In this document: in pieces, positions 26,655-33,922 of the stretch | Layout of the letters: the number at the start of each line of letters is the position of its first letter | How positions within the stretch are numbered: position 1 is the stretch's first letter | Assembly: GCA_023388075.1 (NCBI GenBank) | Contig: JAEWGX010000024.1 | Coordinates: 17,553 to 81,552, forward strand | Length of the DNA: 64,000 nt | Reading direction: 5' to 3' | Source: Pseudomonadota bacterium | Lineage (GTDB): Bacteria > Pseudomonadota > Gammaproteobacteria > Burkholderiales > Burkholderiaceae_E | The notes under the pieces: model-generated | The model's database searches: none | Seen by the model: only the letters and a program-made list of their open reading frames with translations | Told to the model about the DNA's origin: nothing | Program-made: the position numbers and the translations under genes

Positions 26655-26804
26655 GTCTGCTCGCAGGCGGCGCGACATCGCCGTCGATGGCTCGCGGCAT
26701 CGACCATCGATGCCCGCTCGGCCGCACGCCGGAGGCCCATTCTAGGCCGTGTGGCATTACGGCATCGCCGCGCCGGCGGCCCGGTACGGTCGTTGCTCGA
26801 GTAC

Positions 26805-26810
26805 TACAAT
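26805..26810 (+). promoter_or_regulatory. putative -10 element (TACAAT) of the LEPR-XLL gene
   Basis: TACAAT lies 51 bases before the ATG at 26861 in the divergent pepN region (26655-26860). The rest of this 206-base gap is GC-rich with no other clear signal; no convincing -35 is found. Confidence 0.35.
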
Positions 26811-26860
26811 GGCCTGCGCGATCGGACCCGCCGTCCGGTCGATGAAGCGAGGTCCCATCC

Positions 26861-29500
26861 ATGCTGTCTGCCGGACGGCCGCGCGTGCGCAAGGACGCGG
26901 GCCTGCACCTTCGTGGCCGCCCCGGGGGGCCGGTCCTGCCGTGCGGGGCGATCGCGCTCGAGCCGCGATTGCTGTTCGACGGCGCGGCCGCCGTGGTGGT
27001 GGCGGATGCGGGCCCCGCCGGCCCCGGCTGGGGCGGTCTGGAATCGGGGGGCGATCCGTCGGGCGCCGGCGCACCGGACGCTCCCGCCGAGGCCAAAGTG
27101 ACCGCGGCACCGGGTGGATCGCGAGAGCGGGGGGGAGCTGGAGGCGGCGAGGCCTTGCTCGCGTTGCTTGCCGGGTCCTCGACGGCAGAGCCAGCCAGCC
27201 ACCGGCCGGCGGTCGACATCGACGTAGGCAAGGGCGCCTTCGCCGACTGCGAGTCGCTCGAGGTGGCAATCGCCGCCGGGCACGAGGCAGTCGCTGACGC
27301 CGACGTCGCCGGCGTCGATGCGGCCGACATCGTTCATTTCGCCATCTCGGTGCGCAACGAAGGGCGCGCCGACGCCTTCGACCTTCGCGTCTCGGACAGC
27401 CTGCCCGAGGGCTTCGACGTGGCCGACATCGGCAACCTGCGCATCCTCGATGCGAGCGGCGCGACGGTCGATATCACTCGAGGCGGCGTACTGCGCGACC
27501 CGGCAAGCGGCGCCGACATACGCGACGCCTCCGCGTTCGCTGCGGCGCTCTTCTCGGCCCGGGGCGTCGAGTTCGTCGATCCCGGCGCGGGCGAAGGCTA
27601 CCTCGCGGGCCGCAACGACCCTTGCCGCTCCGCGGGGCTCACCATTGCCTACGAAGCGCGCCTGCCGGCGAGCGTCGTCGCCGGCTCGAGCCTGGACAAC
27701 GAGGCGAGCGTCGTCGAGGTGGCCGATCGCGAGTGCGGCGAGAATCTGGTGGACCCGTGCGCCCCGATCACCGACTGCGCCACCATCACCATCGATTCGG
27801 CGCGGCTCGTCACCCGGCTCATCGCCACGGACCAGGCCCACACCGCAGGGCGAGACGTCGTGGTGGGCGAGATACTGACCTACGAGACCGTGATCACCGT
27901 ACCGGAAGGCCGCAGTCCGGATGCCGTGCTCAGCCACCGGCTCGATCCCGGGCTGTCGCTCGTCTGCGTCGATCGCATCGCCTACGGCGACGGCATCGAG
28001 GCAAGCGCCGCGCCGCAGCCCGGCGAGATCATCCCGTTCGACGGTGACGGGGGCGAGGCGAACCGCTTCGTCATCGACTTCGGCGACATCCGCAACGGCA
28101 ACCGCGACAACCGCGTGCCGGACACGATCACGGTGGTCTACCGGGCCGTGGCGACCAACATCTGGTCCAACCAGGAAGGTGTCGGACTGGTTGCCGGCGC
28201 GGCCTGGCGCAGCGGCGACGGCGCGCACGGCAGGGGCGAGTCGCCGGGCCGCGGACATGGCCGTCCCGGGGGCGGGGCACGCGAAGCGACTTCGGAGCAC
28301 CGGAGCGGTTCGCCGCTGGTGGAGCTGGGCGCCGAGGCACGCGCTGCCGCCATCGTGGAACCGGTCCTGGAGGTCGCCGTGACTCCGGACGGCGAGGCGG
28401 TGCGCGTCGGCGAGTCGGCGTCCTTCACCGTCACCATCCGCAACGACGGCGACGTCGACGCGTTCGACGTCACCATCGACGACATCGCGCTGCCGCCCGG
28501 GCTGCGCCTTTCGGCGGAACGCTGGACGCCTGCCGGCGGCGAAGTGGTGGCCACGGTCCTGCGCGCAGGCGAGCAGGCGAGCTTCGACCTGACCGCGGTC
28601 GTGACGGCCGCGGCGCGCGCCGGCGAGGCGCTCGGGGTCGACGTGACGGTGCGCTACACCTCGTTGCCTGACGCCACCGCGGATTGCGGTTGCGATGGAA
28701 GCGCGAGTGGCGACGTGCGCGACCGCAGCCCGTTCGTCGAGGGCAGCGACACCGAGCGCACCGGCGAGGACGGCCCGCACGGCCTGAACGACTATGTGGC
28801 TGCGGACGACGGGAGCGTCGTGGTGGTGGCTCCTCCGTGTCCGGGCGAGCCACCGCAGTGCGCACCGCCACCGCCCGTGTGCGCCCCCCCGCCGCCCGTG
28901 TGCGCGCCGCCGCCGCCGCCCGACTGTGCACCGCCACCGCCGTCGGAGCCGCCACCACCTCCGGCCGAGCCACCTCCGGCCGAACCGCCCCCGGCCGAAC
29001 CGCCCCCGGCCGAACCGCCTCCGGCCGAACCGCCTCCGGCCGAGCCACCGCCCCCGGCCGCGCCGCTGCCGCCTTCGGAGCCCCCCGCAGCGCCGCCTCC
29101 GCCGCAGGCGCTCACCGGGCGCCTGGGCTTGCCGACCGAGGACCCGTGGCCCCGGCGTGGCGGCCTGCTGCTGGAAACGCTTTCTCCTCCCGTCATGCTC
29201 GCCCCTCTCGGCATGGCGGATCCGTTCGCCCGGGACCCGCTGCGCCCGGACGAGATCCGGTTGCCCGGCGCGGATGACCAGCCGACTCCGGCCGCCGCGG
29301 CCGAGACTCCGGTCGGCAAGGACGACGAATGCGTGCCCGCGAAGCCCGTGGCGGAGAAGCCCCGGCCGGTCAAGCGCAGTGTCTTCGCCGGCAGCGCGCC
29401 ACGGGTCGAGCGGCCGTCGTTCTCCGAGCAGGTCGGCGCGGCGAAGAAGCGAATCGCACCCCCCGTGGTCGTGAAGGCGCGTCCGGCGCCGGACTGCTGA
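26861..29500 (+). CDS. LEPR-XLL surface-type protein with DUF11-like repeats and Pro/Cys-rich region
   Basis: 879 residues. Residues 33-40 are LEPRLLFD, the N-terminal LEPR-XLL signature seen in large repetitive surface proteins. There is no ordinary Sec signal peptide. At least three DUF11-like beta domains follow: about 118-250 (HFAISVRNEGRADAFDL), 310-430 (ILTYETVITVPEG), and 500-615 (SFTVTIRNDGDVDAFDV). Residues about 660-755 are proline-rich with a C-A-P-P-P-P series carrying regular cysteines, then six AEPPP units. The last 120 residues have no recognised fold. There are no RTX nonapeptides. It stands immediately upstream of the TolC/adaptor/M50 operon, so it is the leading candidate for that machine's substrate. 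This pairing is inference. Confidence 0.78.
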   Translation: MLSAGRPRVRKDAGLHLRGRPGGPVLPCGAIALEPRLLFDGAAAVVVADAGPAGPGWGGLESGGDPSGAGAPDAPAEAKVTAAPGGSRERGGAGGGEALLALLAGSSTAEPASHRPAVDIDVGKGAFADCESLEVAIAAGHEAVADADVAGVDAADIVHFAISVRNEGRADAFDLRVSDSLPEGFDVADIGNLRILDASGATVDITRGGVLRDPASGADIRDASAFAAALFSARGVEFVDPGAGEGYLAGRNDPCRSAGLTIAYEARLPASVVAGSSLDNEASVVEVADRECGENLVDPCAPITDCATITIDSARLVTRLIATDQAHTAGRDVVVGEILTYETVITVPEGRSPDAVLSHRLDPGLSLVCVDRIAYGDGIEASAAPQPGEIIPFDGDGGEANRFVIDFGDIRNGNRDNRVPDTITVVYRAVATNIWSNQEGVGLVAGAAWRSGDGAHGRGESPGRGHGRPGGGAREATSEHRSGSPLVELGAEARAAAIVEPVLEVAVTPDGEAVRVGESASFTVTIRNDGDVDAFDVTIDDIALPPGLRLSAERWTPAGGEVVATVLRAGEQASFDLTAVVTAAARAGEALGVDVTVRYTSLPDATADCGCDGSASGDVRDRSPFVEGSDTERTGEDGPHGLNDYVAADDGSVVVVAPPCPGEPPQCAPPPPVCAPPPPVCAPPPPPDCAPPPPSEPPPPPAEPPPAEPPPAEPPPAEPPPAEPPPAEPPPPAAPLPPSEPPAAPPPPQALTGRLGLPTEDPWPRRGGLLLETLSPPVMLAPLGMADPFARDPLRPDEIRLPGADDQPTPAAAAETPVGKDDECVPAKPVAEKPRPVKRSVFAGSAPRVERPSFSEQVGAAKKRIAPPVVVKARPAPDC
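28964..29053 (+). repeat. 15-bp in-frame tandem repeat (6 units, AEPPP)
   Basis: Six head-to-tail 15-base units of the form GCCGAACCGCCCCCG (A-E-P-P-P). The four central units are identical or nearly so (28979-29038) and the outer ones drift. Just upstream (28858-28940) lies a looser cysteine-containing proline series. In-frame length changes by slippage are possible. Confidence 0.9.
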
Positions 29501-29779
29501 GGCCCCGCGGTGGCTGTGGCAGGAACGCCGAATCCGGCTTGTGGGTCGCCCGGGCTTATGAGAGACTTTCTAGGTTGTCACTATAACTATATGATAAACC
29601 ACGGGATTGTCGCGACAACTTCAGGCAAGATTACCCGGGTTTCACCCTCTTCGGCCGGTCCGGCAACCTCCAGTAATGGTGTGTCGGGCAGTGAAAACAC
29701 AGAGCGCACCGGTACTTCGGAACCGGCCGACCTTCTTCCCGTCCCGAGGCTGCTCGCCTCGGGGCGCACTGCCAGCCAG
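29501..29779 (+). promoter_or_regulatory. AT-rich regulatory region with palindrome upstream of the export operon
   Basis: This 279-base gap contains the most AT-rich patch of the window (29570-29600, with TATAAC and TATGAT at 29590-29595 as possible -10 hexamers, and TTGTCA at 29575-29580). Directly behind it is a perfect 12-base palindrome TTGTCGCGACAA (29607-29618), placed where a repressor could block initiation. The frame of the following gene is open through this region with in-frame starts at 29591 and 29681, so part of it could be coding. Confidence 0.5.
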
Positions 29780-31705
29780 GTGAGCGCGCCGCGCACACTG
29801 CCGAGCGCGGCGTTGGCCTGCGCCGTGGTCGTCGCGGCGATGATGCTGGCGTCGGGCTGCGCATCGATCCGGCCGGAGCCGATCGGCCAGGAGGCCGTGG
29901 CCGAGCGGGTCCGCTCCGACCGGGAACGCATGTACGTCGACCAGGAGCCGGTGCGCGCGCCGCTCACGCTGGAGGAGGCGGCCGCCCGGGCGATCAAGTA
30001 CAACCTCGACTACCGGCTGCAGATGATGGAGACGGCCCTGCAGCACGGGGTGCTGGACGTTGCCCGCTTCGACCTCCTGCCGCAGCTCACCGCGAGCGCC
30101 GGCTACGTCACCCGGGATCGCGACCTCTACTCCCAGTACCAGCAGCGCGGTACCGAGTACGACCCCAATCTGCCCTACAGCCGCTCGGTCGAGCGCGAGC
30201 GCTGGATCGCCGGCGCCGAGTTCTCGTGGAATCTCCTCGACTTCGGCGTTTCCTACTATCGCGCACGCGCGCAGGCCGACCAGGTGCTGATCGCCGAGGA
30301 ACGAAAGCGCAAGGTCGTGCAGAACGTGATGCGCGACGTGCGCGACGCCTACTGGCGAGCGCTCGGGGCGCAGCGCCTGTCCGGGCGGATCGACGAGCTG
30401 CTCGGGCGCAGCGAGACCGCGCTCGCTCGCGCCCGCGAGATCGAGAGGCAGGGCCTGCAACCGGTTCCACAGGCGCTCGCCTATCAGCGCAGCCTGCTCG
30501 ACACGATCACGCTGCTGCAGACGCGGCGCCAGGACCTGGAGCTTGCCCGCGCCGAGCTCGCCGCCCTGATGAATCTGCCGCCCGGCACGGCGTTCTCGCT
30601 GTCGGACCTCTACGAGGCGGAGCTGCCGCCGCCGCCCGCCGGCATCGCGGAGCTCGAGGACGTGGCGCTCTCCAACCGGCCGGAGCTGCGCGAGGAAGAC
30701 TACCGCAAGCGTGTGTCGGCGAGCGAGATCCGGCGCGCGCTCGCGACCACGCTGCCCTCGCTGTCACTCAACCTCGGCGCCAACTACGATTCGAACAAGT
30801 TCCTGCTGGACAATGCCTGGGTGGAAAGCGGCGTGCGGGTCTCGCTCAACCTGTTCCGCCTGGCGGCGGTACCGGCGATCCGCCGCCAGGGCGAGCTGCA
30901 GGAGGCGGTCGACGATACCCGCAGGATGGCGCAGGCGATGGCGATCCTCACCCAGGTCCGCGTGGCGGCGTTGCGCTACGGCCTCGCGCGCGCGGAGTAC
31001 GACACCTACGCCCAGAGCGCCGGCGTCGACGACCGCCTGGTCGGCTACGCCCGCGCTTCGGCCAGCTCGCAGGTGGAATCGGAGCTCGAGCTGATCCGCA
31101 GCGAGGCGCGCGCGGTCCTCTCCGAGTACCAGCGCCACATCGCCTACTCCAACGCGCAGGCGGCCTGGGGGCGGCTGTACAACTCGCTCGGCCTGGACGT
31201 CGAGGCGAAGGACAGCTCGGTGCCGGTGCGCACGCTCGCGGTGCAATTGCGCCACTCGCTGCTGCGCTGGGAGGCGCGCACCTTCAGCACGGTGCCGATC
31301 GGCAGCATCCAGTCGCTGCCCATCGCGCTCGCCGTGGTCGGCGCCGAGGACGAGGAGGAGCGCGCGGCGATTGCCGGCGTCTTCACGCGCGCGCTGCAGC
31401 GGCGCGAGATGCGCGTGCTCGGTCCCGGCGAAGCGGCGGCCAGCGACGGCGACGCCTGGCGGCTCGACGTACGGCGCGAGGACGCGCTCCGGGGCGAGTC
31501 GACACGGGAGTCGACCTGGACGATCGAGCTGAGCCGTCCCAACGGCTCGCGCGTCGGCCAGACGCGCTACAGCAACGTCGTGCCGCGGGCCGCCTCGGCC
31601 GAATCGCGGCGCGCGCTGACGGAGGCGGCCGCGAGCATCAACGCGGACGTGGTTGGCGAATGGCTGGAGTCGGAGCGGGAACGATCGCTCGCGCTGCGGC
31701 GATGA
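29780..31705 (+). CDS. TolC-like outer-membrane lipoprotein with extra C-terminal domain
   Basis: About 641 residues from the GTG at 29780. The start is tentative and was chosen because it leaves a normal lipoprotein signal (VVVAAMMLASGC, lipobox Cys27). Residues about 60-470 are an outer-membrane efflux protein of the TolC type, with two halves: LTLEEAAARAIKYNLDYRLQ opens the first, and PELREEDYRKRVSASEI lies in the second. After the TolC fold, about 165 extra residues (31200-31705) follow, including TVPIGSIQSLPIALAVVG and STWTIELSRPNGSRVGQTRY; I do not recognise this domain. The stop overlaps the next gene (ATGA). Likely the outer-membrane conduit of the export machine encoded downstream. 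Confidence 0.82.
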   Translation: MSAPRTLPSAALACAVVVAAMMLASGCASIRPEPIGQEAVAERVRSDRERMYVDQEPVRAPLTLEEAAARAIKYNLDYRLQMMETALQHGVLDVARFDLLPQLTASAGYVTRDRDLYSQYQQRGTEYDPNLPYSRSVERERWIAGAEFSWNLLDFGVSYYRARAQADQVLIAEERKRKVVQNVMRDVRDAYWRALGAQRLSGRIDELLGRSETALARAREIERQGLQPVPQALAYQRSLLDTITLLQTRRQDLELARAELAALMNLPPGTAFSLSDLYEAELPPPPAGIAELEDVALSNRPELREEDYRKRVSASEIRRALATTLPSLSLNLGANYDSNKFLLDNAWVESGVRVSLNLFRLAAVPAIRRQGELQEAVDDTRRMAQAMAILTQVRVAALRYGLARAEYDTYAQSAGVDDRLVGYARASASSQVESELELIRSEARAVLSEYQRHIAYSNAQAAWGRLYNSLGLDVEAKDSSVPVRTLAVQLRHSLLRWEARTFSTVPIGSIQSLPIALAVVGAEDEEERAAIAGVFTRALQRREMRVLGPGEAAASDGDAWRLDVRREDALRGESTRESTWTIELSRPNGSRVGQTRYSNVVPRAASAESRRALTEAAASINADVVGEWLESERERSLALRR

Positions 31706-32502
31706 GGGCGGGGCGCATCGCCTGGCAACCCGACGGGATCCGGGAGCCGGGCGGGAGGAGCGGCGGGGCTCGGGTTCCGGTCGCGCTGCTTGCTGCCGCC
31801 CTGCTGGCCGCCTGGCCGGTGGTCGTGCTCGGTGACGAGCCCGGACCGCGGGCGCTGCTGGTAGCCGCCCGGGAGACGACGCTGGTCGCGCAGATGGTCG
31901 GGGTGGTGCGCACGCTTGGCGGCGAGCTCGGCGGCGCATTCCGCCAGGGCGCGGTGCTGGTGCGCTTCGACTGCGCCGAGCAGCGCGCCCGGCTCGGCAT
32001 CGCCAAGGCGGAGCTGGTGTCCGCCGAGGAGCAGCATGCCGCCAAGAAGCGTTTGCAGGGCCTGAGCGCCGCGGGGGAGGTCGAGGTGTCGCTCGCGGCC
32101 GCCGCGGTGGCGCGGGCGCGGGCTCAGATCGATCTCGGCAACGCGCAGGTCGCCCAGTGCACGGTCGTGGCCCCCTTCGACGGACGCATCTCGCGGTTGC
32201 ACGTGCGCGAGTTCCAGGGCGTGAGCATCGGCGAACCGCTGCTCGACATCGTCTCGAGCGGACCGCTGCGGGTTCGGCTCAACGCGCCGTCGCACTGGCT
32301 CGGCTGGCTGCGCCGGGGCACCCGCTTCGAGGTGCACATCGACGAGACCGGTCGACGCTATCCGGCCACGGTCTCTGCGATCAACGCCCGGGTCGATCCG
32401 GCCAGCCAGACGATCGAGCTGGAGGGCCGCATCAGCGAGGACTTTCCCGGGCTGCTCGCCGGGATGAGCGGCAATGCGTACTTCGTCGCGCCCACCCGTT
32501 GA
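31702..32502 (+). CDS. short periplasmic adaptor (HlyD/RND-type)
   Basis: 266 residues. An N-terminal signal or anchor (ARVPVALLAAALLAAWPVVV) is followed by a lipoyl-type half motif (GELGGAFRQGAVLVRFDCAE), a short helical hairpin (residues about 95-140), the second lipoyl half (VVAPFDGRISRLHVREFQGV) and a beta-barrel region ending NAYFVAP. It is smaller than typical adaptors and should bridge the inner membrane and TolC. It starts in an ATGA overlap with the TolC gene. Its 3' end overlaps the next gene by 29 bases if that gene starts at its first ATG. Confidence 0.82.
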   Translation: MRAGRIAWQPDGIREPGGRSGGARVPVALLAAALLAAWPVVVLGDEPGPRALLVAARETTLVAQMVGVVRTLGGELGGAFRQGAVLVRFDCAEQRARLGIAKAELVSAEEQHAAKKRLQGLSAAGEVEVSLAAAAVARARAQIDLGNAQVAQCTVVAPFDGRISRLHVREFQGVSIGEPLLDIVSSGPLRVRLNAPSHWLGWLRRGTRFEVHIDETGRRYPATVSAINARVDPASQTIELEGRISEDFPGLLAGMSGNAYFVAPTR

Positions 32503-33922
32503 GCGCGCGGTGCCGCCGGCCCGCGCCAGCGCCCGGCCCGCCGTCACGAGCGCGCAGGACCGGACACTGCCCGGGGCGGCGGACGCGGCGCCGGCGATCG
32601 CCCCATGGCGTGCGCTCGCGCATCTCACCGAGCGGCTCCTCACGGCGGGCTCCCGTTCGGAGATCTGCTTCATCCTCGCCAACGAGACCTGGCATCTCAT
32701 GCCGTTTCGGCAGGCGGTGCTGTGGCGCATCGATTCGCGCGACCGGCCGCGCCTGCACACGGTCTCCGGCCTGCCGCGCCTTGCTGAAGACTCGCCCAAC
32801 ACGGTGTTCCTGAAGCGGCTCGGACGGTACCTGCACCGGCGCAACCCGCGCCTCGTGACCGCCGCGGACCTGCCTCGCGAGCTCGCCGCCGAGTGGCGGG
32901 ACTTCATGCCGCAGTGCGCCTACGTGCTGCCGGTGACGGCCGGCGACGACCGCCGCAAGCTCGCGATCCTCGCGTTCGCGCTGGAGGCGCCGCCGGACGC
33001 GACCGCCCAGGAGCTGGCGCAACGCGCGGTCGCCGTGGGCGGGCGGGCCTGGAGCCGGATCGGTGGCGGGGTGGCGACCGGTCGCGCCAGCGCGCGCGGC
33101 TGGCGAATCGCGGGATGGCTCGCGGTGGCGGCGGCAGTGCTGGCGCTCCTCGTTCCGGTGCGTCTCTCCGTGCTGGCGCCGGCGGAAGTGATCGCGCTCG
33201 ACGCGATGGCGGTGAGCGTGCCGATCGACGGCGTCGTGGCCTCGTTCGCGGTCGCGCCGAACCAGGTGGTGGCCCGCGGAGACCTGCTGTTCACGCTCGA
33301 CGACACCACGTTGCGCAACCGGCGCATCGTCGCGCAGCGGCAGTTGCAGGTGGCCCGGGCCGACGCGCTCGCCGCCGCGCAGAAGGCCTTCGCCAGCGAA
33401 GCGAGCAGGGCGGAGCTTGCCGGGCTCGAGGGACGGGTCGCGGAGCGTCGCGCCGAGCTCGATTGGATCGAGGAGCAGCTCGCGCGGGTCGAGGTGCGCG
33501 CGCCGGCGGACGGCATCGTCGTCTTCGGCGACGTCAACGACTGGATCGGCAAGCCCCTCGTCACGGGCGAGCGCGTCGCGCTGCTGGCCGACCCGGCCGA
33601 CGCGGGGCTGCTGATCTGGTTGCCGGTGGCGGACGCGCTGGAGATCGAGGCGGGCGCGCCGGTGCGGCTCTTCCTGCACGTGGCACCCCTCGAGCCGCTC
33701 GCGGCGACGCTGTCCCAGACCAGCTACCAGTCGGTGCTCTCGCCCGACGGAGTGTCGTCGTACCGGCTGCGCGCCCGCTTCGATCCGCTCGACGACGCCG
33801 GGCGGCGCCTGGCGCGCATCGGCCTGCGCGGCACCGCCCGGATCCAGGCGGGCGAGGCCCCGCTCGGCTACTACCTGCTGCGTCGCCCGATCGCGGCGGT
33901 GCGCGAATGGACCGGCTGGTGA
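32474..33922 (+). CDS. GAF-domain/HlyD fusion adaptor
   Basis: 482 residues. Residues about 40-190 resemble a GAF sensor domain (ALAHLTERLLTAGSRSEICF, then QCAYVLPVTAGDDRRKLAIL). A single membrane helix follows near 209-232 (AGWLAVAAAVLALLVPVRL), then a HlyD-type adaptor with both lipoyl halves (VSVPIDGVVASFAVAPNQVV and VRAPADGIVVFGDVND). The predicted topology puts the GAF part in the cytoplasm and the adaptor in the periplasm. The start may be ATG 32474 or the GTG at 32510. A cytoplasmic sensor on an adaptor is unusual and suggests ligand- or redox-gated assembly. Overlaps the next gene by 4 or 16 bases. Confidence 0.82.
   Translation: MRTSSRPPVERAVPPARASARPAVTSAQDRTLPGAADAAPAIAPWRALAHLTERLLTAGSRSEICFILANETWHLMPFRQAVLWRIDSRDRPRLHTVSGLPRLAEDSPNTVFLKRLGRYLHRRNPRLVTAADLPRELAAEWRDFMPQCAYVLPVTAGDDRRKLAILAFALEAPPDATAQELAQRAVAVGGRAWSRIGGGVATGRASARGWRIAGWLAVAAAVLALLVPVRLSVLAPAEVIALDAMAVSVPIDGVVASFAVAPNQVVARGDLLFTLDDTTLRNRRIVAQRQLQVARADALAAAQKAFASEASRAELAGLEGRVAERRAELDWIEEQLARVEVRAPADGIVVFGDVNDWIGKPLVTGERVALLADPADAGLLIWLPVADALEIEAGAPVRLFLHVAPLEPLAATLSQTSYQSVLSPDGVSSYRLRARFDPLDDAGRRLARIGLRGTARIQAGEAPLGYYLLRRPIAAVREWTGW

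Noticed and set aside
22522..27330. Very long minus-strand open frame of about 1600 codons across fbp and pepN
   Set aside because: It is an antisense or shifted frame kept open by extreme GC bias; fbp and pepN in other frames are clear. Only its 3' end, the small membrane protein at 22522-22863, looks like a gene.
28858..29053. Proline-rich repeat as a possible CRISPR array
   Set aside because: The units are 15 bases with no unique spacers and are in frame with the surrounding protein.
26861..29500. LEPR-XLL protein as an RTX adhesin of the Lap type
   Set aside because: No GGxGxDxxx nonapeptides and no obvious glycine-rich C-terminal secretion signal were found.
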